DNA of 64,000 bases from Sphingobium sp. 15-1. Lineage in GTDB: Bacteria > Pseudomonadota > Alphaproteobacteria > Sphingomonadales > Sphingomonadaceae. Shown here one piece after another: positions 58,374 to 64,000 of the stretch. Below the pieces are notes generated by a model, which worked only from the letters and a program-made list of their open reading frames with translations, did no database searches and had not been told where the DNA came from. Location: NCBI RefSeq assembly GCF_013375535.1, contig NZ_JABXJG010000001.1, positions 1,240,001-1,304,000 of the forward strand, given 5' to 3'. Within the stretch, counting starts at the first letter, position 1; each line of letters opens with the position of its first letter. A program made the translations under genes and the position numbers.

Positions 58374-58785
58374 GAGTCGTGCGTCTCCTCGCATAGCCCC
58401 GACCATGCGGAGGCAGGATGACGCAGTTCCACCAGAGGCTCGCCGGACGGCGAAAAAATACCGGACGGCAAGGTGGCGGGATGCGCCCCAACTCATGGCC
58501 GAAGCAGGTATGTCCCGATGCGCGCCGCCATAGCGCCTGCGCGCCTCAAGTCAAATGCGAAGGCGCGAAAATGGGACAGTTGCGCGAATCTTTCTTGTAG
58601 ACGCGGTCCTTCGGCGCGGGATACATTGGGATGCAGCCGCGTTCTGATGCAAGGAGCGGGCTCTGCGGAGATGATAAGGGTCGCTCGCTCTGACGTTCGT
58701 CGTTGCATCCATGCTGATGCAAAGCTCGGGGGTATTTCCGATTTTTGCGTCGATGCCGTGATATATGTGTGAGGAGGAAGAGACG
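58374..58785. other. Gene-free stretch upstream of acnA
   Basis: About 410 bp between divergent acnA and the small gene at 58786. No convincing coding frame. The right part has several GATGCA/TGCATC words (for example GATGCAGCC, TGATGCAAGG, TTGCATCCATGC), but no clear palindromic site was recognised. Confidence 0.5.
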
Positions 58786-59052
58786 ATGCGCCCAGTGTCC
58801 AGCCTCGCGACCGGCAAGTCTTTTGACCCGGCCATAAGGGGTTACATCATTCATTATCACCCGGGGGAAGCCAATCATTGCCCCAGTTGCGGCCGCAGCC
58901 AGTGGATGGTCGGCCGGTTGATGGCGGAATGCGCCTATTGCGAAACCGCGCTTCCGCTGGAGAATAACCGGGGTTTCGGCGCCTGCGCGCGTTTTGTGAG
59001 CACGCATGACGTCATGACGTCTTACGACCCGCGCGACTCGATCAATCCCTGA
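58786..59052 (+). CDS. Small zinc-ribbon-like protein
   Basis: An 88-residue soluble protein from ATG 58786 with GAGGAGG eight bases upstream. The two pairs CPSCG and CAYC, about 16 residues apart, suggest a zinc ribbon. Other parts (YIIHYHPGEANH, ENNRGFGACARF) contain further His and Cys. Zinc-ribbon proteins of this size often act in transcription or translation. I do not recognise a named family. Confidence 0.75.
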   Translation: MRPVSSLATGKSFDPAIRGYIIHYHPGEANHCPSCGRSQWMVGRLMAECAYCETALPLENNRGFGACARFVSTHDVMTSYDPRDSINP

Positions 59053-59073
59053 AAGGAGGGGGGCCGCCGGTCG

Positions 59074-59277
59074 TCAGGCCGCGGCCACGCCTTCCACTTC
59101 CACGACGCCGTCTCCGGCATAATAACCCTGCACACGCACCCGTTTTTCGACATGATCGACGGGCACGCGCAGCAGCACCAGCCGGAAACTGCCGCCCAGA
59201 TCGCGCTGGAGCAGGAATCCGGCCTCATCGCGTATCAACCGACCGGTTTCATCCACTCCAGCGCCAATATCCGTCAT
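59074..59277 (-). CDS. DUF5818-like small protein
   Basis: A 67-residue protein. The order GRLIRDEAGFLLQRDLGG, then VPVDHVEKRVRVQGYYAGDGVVEVEGV, fits the small beta-rich DUF5818 family known from sphingomonads; function unknown. It starts 6 bases after the DUF1328 stop, so both genes form one unit. Confidence 0.75.
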   Translation of the reverse strand: MTDIGAGVDETGRLIRDEAGFLLQRDLGGSFRLVLLRVPVDHVEKRVRVQGYYAGDGVVEVEGVAAA

Positions 59278-59283
59278 AGCGCA

Positions 59284-59469
59284 TCAATCTATCGCGTTCT
59301 TGATGCCCTTGCCAGCCAATAGGCCAAGGACGAGGAAGATCGCGAACAGCGCGATCGCCAGCACGAACAGGATCTTGGCGATGCCAACGAATGTGCCCGC
59401 CGCGCCGCCAAAGCCCAATATGGCCAGCACGGCGGCGATCACGAGCGAAATGATGGCCAGACGGATCAT
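59284..59469 (-). CDS. DUF1328 family small membrane protein
   Basis: A 61-residue protein of two hydrophobic helices (LAIISLVIAAVLAILGFGG and AKILFVLAIALFAIFLVLG), the DUF1328/YtjA pattern. AAGGAG lies six bases before the ATG. Members are often stress-induced; no function is established. Confidence 0.88.
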   Translation of the reverse strand: MIRLAIISLVIAAVLAILGFGGAAGTFVGIAKILFVLAIALFAIFLVLGLLAGKGIKNAID

Positions 59470-59837
59470 GCGACACTCCTTTCGTTGAAAGACCTCGCTT
59501 TTCCAACGGATGGTGGCGCGGCGAGTTCCGGCGGGCGGCGCTTTTGCGAAGTTGCGACGTCTTAATCCTCGTCATCGCAATATGGGAGGGGGACCAGCCA
59601 CAGGCTGGTGGAGGGGAAAGTGGCACGACCTGCGCGTTTTCCCCTCCACCGCCCTTGGCGGTCCCCCTCCCCACGCTTCGCGCAGGGAGGATTTGGGCCA
59701 GCACGCGCTATCATCTATTTGCGTCACTCATTTGAAATATTCTGCTTCCTCATAACCCATATTCGGCATCAAACGGCTGGTCGCTATCATAGCCTGCGCC
59801 TTCAAGAGGACATTTTGACCCATTGGAGGCCTGCCCC
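59470..59837. other. Gene-free stretch with repeat R2 copy 2
   Basis: Between divergent DUF1328 and the DUF4198 gene. Besides the repeat it must hold the promoters for both units; TTTGAAATATTC near 59731 is AT-rich and could be part of one, but spacing to a -10 is not convincing. Confidence 0.5.
59583..59694. repeat. Intergenic inverted-repeat element, family R2, copy 2
   Basis: Same layout as copy 1 at 5942: a G-rich arm (GGGAGGGGGACCAGCC), the core GGCACGACCTGCGC, and a C-rich arm ending CGCAGGGAGGATTT. The internal stem sequences differ from copy 1 but keep pairing. Confidence 0.8.
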
Positions 59838-60581
59838 ATGAAATTCACCCGCCTGATGAGCGCGACCCTGATCGCCGGCGTCGCCGTTGCCGCCGCCGCG
59901 CCGCTGAGCGCGCACGGCATCTGGTTTGCGCAGCGCGCCAAGCAACTGGCGCTGGTCTATGGCGTGGGCGCGGACGATCTGGATGCGGTCAAGCGCCTGC
60001 CGCTGGTCAAGACGGTGACCGGCTATGACAGCGACTGGGCGCCGGTGAACACCTCGCTTCGGGCGGCGGGCGCGATCCCGGTGGTGGACAGCGACGAACC
60101 GATCGCCGCTGTCGCCGCGATCATGGACTATGGCTATTGGAGCAAGACGCCCGATGGCGAATGGCACAATAAGGGCCGCGACGAAGTGCCCAACGCCACG
60201 CTGGCCGAGCATAATTTCAAATATGCCGTCCATCTGACCCAGCTTCCCACCAAGCCGGTGCCGCTGTTCGAGGGGCACACGCTTCAACTGGTGCCCGCCG
60301 ACCTCGCCATTCCCCAGAAGATGGGCGAGCCGATGAAGGTCCGCGTCTATTACAAGGGCAAGCCCGTCGCCGGGGCGACCGTCATGCAGGATTATGTCAA
60401 CGATCCCGACGAGGCCAATCCGGTCAAGACCGGCGCCGACGGCACCGCCACGATCAAGCTGCGCAACCAGGGCATCAACGTGCTGATGGCGATCTATGTC
60501 GGCCAGACCACCGACAAGAAGGTCGATCATGAGGAATATCGCGCCTCGCTCTCCTTCGTGCTGCCGCATCTGCCGGAATAA
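59838..60581 (+). CDS. DUF4198-family periplasmic protein (NikM-like)
   Basis: A 247-residue secreted protein; ATG 59838 has GGAGG eight bases upstream. The signal peptide is cleaved after PLSA-25, so the mature chain would start with His26-Gly27 (HGIWFAQR). The C-terminal half has an Ig-like pattern (VRVYYKGKPVAGATVMQDYV, TGADGTATIKL) as in DUF4198/NikM proteins, thought to bind metal for uptake. An N-terminal His can chelate copper or nickel through its amino group. It is the first gene of a four-gene run; gap to the next gene 30 bases. Confidence 0.85.
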   Translation: MKFTRLMSATLIAGVAVAAAAPLSAHGIWFAQRAKQLALVYGVGADDLDAVKRLPLVKTVTGYDSDWAPVNTSLRAAGAIPVVDSDEPIAAVAAIMDYGYWSKTPDGEWHNKGRDEVPNATLAEHNFKYAVHLTQLPTKPVPLFEGHTLQLVPADLAIPQKMGEPMKVRVYYKGKPVAGATVMQDYVNDPDEANPVKTGADGTATIKLRNQGINVLMAIYVGQTTDKKVDHEEYRASLSFVLPHLPE

Positions 60582-60611
60582 GCCCCCTTCCCCCTTTCAC
60601 GGAGACTTCCC

Positions 60612-60992
60612 ATGAAGATCGATCTTTTCCGCAGCGGCATCGCCGCCCTCGCCCTGATCGCCGCCCCGGCGGTCGTCCACGCCCATGGCAGCATGAAGCC
60701 GCAGCATGGCGGGATGGTCCAGATGACGGGCGAAACCATGTTCGAGCTGGTGACCGGCCTCAAGGGCGTCGACGTGTACCTCAGCGAAGAGGATGAGCCG
60801 ATCCCGGCCGCCGGCTACACCGCCAAGCTGACCCAGACCGCCGCGGGCAAGAAGACCGAAGCGGCGCTGAAGGCCGCGGGCGGCAACAAGCTCAGCGCGC
60901 CGGGCTTCAAGGCGGCCAAGGGCGCGAAGATCGTCGTCGCGCTGGTCGACAAGAGCGGCGCCAAGACCTTCGCCACCTTCCAGACCAAGTAA
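60612..60992 (+). CDS. Small secreted His/Met-containing protein
   Basis: A 126-residue exported protein with signal peptide (IAALALIAAPAVVHA) cleaved before His25-Gly26. The mature N-terminus HGSMKPQHGGMVQMTGET holds two His and three Met, then a small beta domain (FELVTGLKGVDVYLSEEDEP) and an Ala/Lys-rich C-terminus. Composition suggests copper or nickel binding; I do not recognise a named family. It ends 8 bases before the HupE-type gene. Confidence 0.8.
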   Translation: MKIDLFRSGIAALALIAAPAVVHAHGSMKPQHGGMVQMTGETMFELVTGLKGVDVYLSEEDEPIPAAGYTAKLTQTAAGKKTEAALKAAGGNKLSAPGFKAAKGAKIVVALVDKSGAKTFATFQTK

Positions 60993-61000
60993 GGACGGCC

Positions 61001-61729
61001 ATGCACAGCGCGACCCTCACCCCACTTCTCAGTCCCACGATGCGGCGGGTCGCGCTGCTGGCTCTGGGGCTGGTGTTGGCGCTCATGAGTTCCACGCTCT
61101 GGGCGCATGGCGTCAACGAAAACGACAAGGCCTTCATCGAAGGCGCGTCGGGCGTCAACATCATCCCCTATATGTATCTGGGCGCCAAGCATATGGTCAC
61201 CGGCTACGACCATCTGCTGTTCCTGGCTGGGGTCATCTTCTTCCTGTATCGGCTGAAGGATGTCGGCGCCTATGTGACTTTGTTCGCCATCGGGCACAGC
61301 ACGACGCTGCTGCTGGGCGTGATCTTCGACATTCGCGCCAATCCCTTCATCATCGACGCCATTATCGGCCTGTCAGTGGTGTACAAGGCGATAGACAATC
61401 TGGATGGCTTCCGCACCTGGCTGGGCTTTTCGCCCAATCCCAAGGCGGCGGTGCTGATCTTCGGCTTCTTCCACGGCTTCGGCTTGGCCACCAAGTTGCA
61501 GGAACTGACGCTGGCGAAGGACGGGATGATCCCCAACCTCATCAGCTTCAACATCGGCGTGGAGATGGGCCAGTTCATGGCGCTGACCATCATCCTGCTG
61601 CTGATGAACCTCTGGCGCATGAGCGACAGTTTCCGCCGCAGCGCTATCCTCGCCAATGCCGCGCTGATGACCGCCGGCTTCGTCCTCATCGGCTATCAGT
61701 TGGCCGGCTATTTCACCCAAGGGGCCTGA
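61001..61729 (+). CDS. HupE/UreJ-family metal permease-like membrane protein
   Basis: A 242-residue membrane protein with a cleavable signal peptide (cleavage at LWA, mature start His36-Gly37) and about six helices. His64-x5-Asp70-His71 (KHMVTGYDHLLFLAG) is the HX5DH motif of HupE nickel permeases. FGFFHGFGLATKLQE corresponds to the second HupE motif, with the later His changed to Leu. HupE/UreJ proteins move Ni2+ into the cell. No hydrogenase or urease gene is near, so the metal may differ. Confidence 0.87.
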   Translation: MHSATLTPLLSPTMRRVALLALGLVLALMSSTLWAHGVNENDKAFIEGASGVNIIPYMYLGAKHMVTGYDHLLFLAGVIFFLYRLKDVGAYVTLFAIGHSTTLLLGVIFDIRANPFIIDAIIGLSVVYKAIDNLDGFRTWLGFSPNPKAAVLIFGFFHGFGLATKLQELTLAKDGMIPNLISFNIGVEMGQFMALTIILLLMNLWRMSDSFRRSAILANAALMTAGFVLIGYQLAGYFTQGA

Positions 61730-61730
61730 C

Positions 61731-62339
61731 ATGAACACGCAAGCCATTTCCGCGCTGCCTGCCCAGATTTCTCCCTCTCCCTCGGCGCTGGCCAAGGCGA
61801 CCGGCGGTGCGGTGATCGCCGCCGCCGCGATCCTGACGCTGTTCGTGCTGCCCGCCGAATATGGCGTAGACCCGACCGGCGTCGGCACGGCGCTGGGCCT
61901 CACCGGCATGGTGGCGGGCAAGGCCGAAGCCGCACCGGCCGCGCAGGCTCCCGCAACCGCGGCCGCTGTCGCCACGCCGACCAAGGAGAGCATCTCCAAA
62001 GCCACCCCATGGCGTCAGGATGAAATGACCATCACCCTGCCGCCCCACAGCGGCCAGGAAGTGAAGGCCCATATGGAAAAGGGCGACAGCTTCATCTTCA
62101 CCTGGCAATCGAGCGGCCCGATCAAGGCGGAGATGCACGGCGAGGAGCTGAACGCCGCCGACGACGCCTTCACCGATTATTGGAAGGAGCTGGAGATCAG
62201 CGGCGGCCAGGGCGACTTCACCGCGCCCTTTGGCGGCATCCATGGCTGGTATTTCCGCAACAAGGGCGAAACGCCCGTGACTGTGACGGTCAAGACGGTT
62301 GGGTTTTACAAGGATCTCTATCAGCCCAAGGCTGAGTGA
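61731..62339 (+). CDS. Single-helix membrane-anchored periplasmic protein
   Basis: A 202-residue protein starting 2 bases after the HupE-type stop. One helix (ATGGAVIAAAAILTLFVLPA) is followed by an Ala/Pro-rich linker (residues about 65-90) and a periplasmic beta-rich domain with KAHMEKGDSFIFTWQSSG and GGIHGWYFRNKGE. Proteins of this type are called transmembrane anchor proteins and often follow HupE/UreJ genes. The role is unknown; delivery of metal to the permease or sensing is a possibility. Confidence 0.82.
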   Translation: MNTQAISALPAQISPSPSALAKATGGAVIAAAAILTLFVLPAEYGVDPTGVGTALGLTGMVAGKAEAAPAAQAPATAAAVATPTKESISKATPWRQDEMTITLPPHSGQEVKAHMEKGDSFIFTWQSSGPIKAEMHGEELNAADDAFTDYWKELEISGGQGDFTAPFGGIHGWYFRNKGETPVTVTVKTVGFYKDLYQPKAE

Positions 62340-62421
62340 AGGCCGACATTGAGATTAAAGAAAACCGTCATGCTGGGATGGGGCGGCCCTCCCGTGAATA
62401 AGGCATAAAAGGACAGGTGCC

Positions 62422-63633
62422 ATGAGCAGTATCGCGGGCCAAGCGCCCCCCATCGGCCTCCGGGCCACAGCAACCCCCATGGACGCAGCGAAAGCGCGCA
62501 CGCGGCTGATCGCCATCGATGCGCTGCGGGGCCTTGTCATGCTGTTCATGCTGGTCGACCATGTGCGCGAGACATGGTTCCTGCATTTGCAGGTGACCGA
62601 TCCGGTTAACGCCAACACCACCGATCCGGGGCTGTTCTTCACTCGCCTGCTCTCCACCTTCTGTGCGCCCACCTTCGTGGCGCTGACGGGGCTGTCGGCG
62701 TGGCTCTACGGCCAGTCGCACACCAAAGCGCAAGTGTCGGAATTCCTGTTCAAGCGCGGCCTGTTCCTGCTGTTCCTGGAATTCACGGTCGTCTGCTACG
62801 CATGGCCGACGCAGGCGAACACATTTCCGCCGCCGGTGCTGTGGATGCAGGTGATCTGGACCATCGGCCTCAGCATGATCTGCTTGGCTGGCCTCATCCA
62901 TTTGCCCCGTCCGGCGCAGTTCGCGCTCGGCCTCGCCATCGTCTGTCTGCACAATCTGCTCGACCCGATCCGGCTGACGGCGGAATCGCCCTTCTTCATC
63001 CCTTGGGCGATCCTGCATCAGCGCGACAAGTTCGAGATCGCCGGCATGGCCTTCAAGACCACCTATCCCGTGCTGCCGTGGATCGGCGTGATCCTGCTCG
63101 GCTATGCCTGCGGGCCGTGGTTCGCGAAAGGCAGCGACCCGGAAAAGCGGATCAGGCGCCTCACCATGCTGGGCCTTGGCCTCGTCATTGGCTTCGTCGT
63201 GATCCGCTACCTCAATTTCTACGGCGACAAGCCCTGGTTCATCGCGGAAACGCCGCTGCGCACGGTGATGAGCTTCCTGGCGCTCACCAAATATCCGCCG
63301 TCGCTGCTGTTCCTGATGCCGACCATCGGCACGGGCTGCCTGCTGCTTGCCGCTTTCGAGAGCTGGCAGGACAGCAAGGCGATGCCGCACCTCGCCCTGC
63401 TGGGTGGCGCGCCGATGTTCTATTATGTGCTGCACCTCTACACGCTGAAGGTGATCTACAATATCGCGATGGTCCTTTACGGCCCGACCAAGGGAACGGT
63501 GTTCGGCGTCGATCATCTGCGTTGGGTGTGGATCTGGGTCTTCATCCTGATCCCGATCCTGTATTTCCCCACCCGCTGGTTCGCGCAGCTCAAGCAGCGG
63601 CGGAAGGATATATGGTGGCTTAAATATCTGTGA
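62422..63633 (+). CDS. DUF1624 / HGSNAT-type membrane acyltransferase-like protein
   Basis: A 403-residue polytopic membrane protein. The signature IDALRGLVMLFMLVDHVRET and the middle YPVLPWIGVILLGYACG place it in the DUF1624/heparan-alpha-glucosaminide N-acetyltransferase-like family, related to acyltransferase-3 proteins. The acceptor substrate is unknown. It lies 82 bases after the four-gene locus on the same strand and has a strong terminator behind it, so it may be the last gene of the same unit. Confidence 0.9.
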   Translation: MSSIAGQAPPIGLRATATPMDAAKARTRLIAIDALRGLVMLFMLVDHVRETWFLHLQVTDPVNANTTDPGLFFTRLLSTFCAPTFVALTGLSAWLYGQSHTKAQVSEFLFKRGLFLLFLEFTVVCYAWPTQANTFPPPVLWMQVIWTIGLSMICLAGLIHLPRPAQFALGLAIVCLHNLLDPIRLTAESPFFIPWAILHQRDKFEIAGMAFKTTYPVLPWIGVILLGYACGPWFAKGSDPEKRIRRLTMLGLGLVIGFVVIRYLNFYGDKPWFIAETPLRTVMSFLALTKYPPSLLFLMPTIGTGCLLLAAFESWQDSKAMPHLALLGGAPMFYYVLHLYTLKVIYNIAMVLYGPTKGTVFGVDHLRWVWIWVFILIPILYFPTRWFAQLKQRRKDIWWLKYL

Positions 63634-63656
63634 TCCCGAGTGCCTGCGGGTTCCCT

Positions 63657-63690
63657 GGCCGCCTTCCACCCGGAAGGCGGCCTTTTTCTT
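63657..63690 (+). terminator. Rho-independent terminator after the DUF1624 gene
   Basis: GGCCGCCTTCC pairs perfectly with GGAAGGCGGCC around ACCC, followed by TTTTTCTT. Confidence 0.95.
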
Positions 63691-63880
63691 GGGATTTTAC
63701 GCCTCCGAAACGCTTGAAACCGCCCCAGTGAATCGTGCCGTCCAGAACCCCTTTTCACAATTTTTCACCGTCCGGAGCGGCAAGTTTGACGTAATATTTC
63801 TGCAACGAAGACATAGCCTGACTTCAACAAGAGGCGACAAAACGCCCCGTGGACCGGCCCCGGATAAAAGGACCTAGAAG

Positions 63881-63964
63881 ATGTCCGACTGGAGAGAAGA
63901 TAATGATAGGCCGGCTCACCCCGTTTCGCAGGACAAATGGGAACAGCGATTTTACAAGGGGTAA
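63881..63964 (+). CDS. 27-codon mini-ORF, possible leader peptide
   Basis: ATG 63881 is preceded by AAAAGGAC at suitable distance and reads MSDWREDNDRPAHPV onward, 27 residues, charged and aromatic, to TAA at 63962-63964. The stop is 4 bases before the ATG of the next gene, and its last codons carry that gene's ribosome-binding site (AAGGGG). This arrangement fits a leader peptide or a very small coupled protein. Too short for the usual ORF criteria. Confidence 0.45.
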   Translation: MSDWREDNDRPAHPVSQDKWEQRFYKG

Positions 63965-63968
63965 GCAC

Positions 63969-64000
63969 ATGCGTAATTTTTCGGCTTTTCGTCTGGCCTT
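63969..64000 (+). CDS. Start of a further gene, cut by the window end
   Basis: ATG 63969 with AAGGGG seven bases upstream reads MRNFSAFRLA before the sequence ends. The basic start and following hydrophobic residues could be the beginning of a signal peptide. Product unknown. Confidence 0.5.
   Translation, partial: MRNFSAFRLA

Overview
The window is a 64 kb, GC-rich (mid-60s % by eye) chromosomal segment from an alphaproteobacterium, most likely a member of the Sphingomonadaceae (Sphingobium, Sphingomonas or a close relative). The assignment rests on the cyo/SURF1/RegBA arrangement, small genes of alphaproteobacterial type (DUF2794, DUF3035/BamF, DUF5818), polyhydroxybutyrate turnover and the types of intergenic repeats. 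No rRNA, prophage, CRISPR array, plasmid origin or secondary-metabolite cluster was seen.

Layout. 1-5917: end of cyoA, then cyoB, cyoC, cyoD, a SURF1 gene and a RegB/RegA (PrrBA) redox two-component pair, mostly joined by overlapping start and stop codons. 6173-11321: tRNA-Gly(CCC), a KDG-kinase-like PfkB gene, a PAS-PAS hybrid histidine kinase, an alpha/beta hydrolase and a nitronate monooxygenase. 11693-14662: DUF2794-cysE diverging from a TauE/SafE sulfite exporter, followed by oxyR, whose stop codon coincides with the end of a palindromic miniature element. 15054-22953: moaE-moaD-pgsA, an LplT-like carrier, a class A PBP, an IscU-like scaffold gene, a Kef-type antiporter and DUF423. 22999-26301: a Zur-like regulator, dxs, and an AHSA1/ArsR pair preceded by two identical palindromes. 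26311-33427: a housekeeping run on the minus strand, purE-purK-folA-ribF-ileS-lspA-DUF3035 lipoprotein. 33627-38964: gpmA, sppA, rnr. 39160-46942: transporters and small stress-type genes (MATE, DUF808, TRIC, glutathione peroxidase, VIT, Uup). 47081-50881: a SIMPL protein, a PepSY-like protein and a PhoPQ-type two-component system. 51243-55441: PHB depolymerase, GST, a glutamine amidotransferase-like gene, a small membrane protein and one complete IS630-type element. 55704-59469: acnA and three small genes. 59838-63633: a four-gene envelope locus (DUF4198, small secreted protein, HupE/UreJ-type membrane protein, membrane-anchored protein) followed by a DUF1624 acyltransferase-like protein. The window ends at a 27-codon mini-ORF and the first codons of a further gene.

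Two things stand out. First, the 59838-62339 locus: three successive predicted exported proteins would all begin, after signal-peptide cleavage, with His-Gly, and the transporter carries the HX5DH motif of HupE nickel permeases. It is a good candidate for a little-described metal acquisition or delivery system. Second, the intergenic spaces are filled with several families of inverted-repeat elements. One family has seven copies in 41 kb, in a 70-bp and an 87-89-bp form, and another sits twice inside probable operons.
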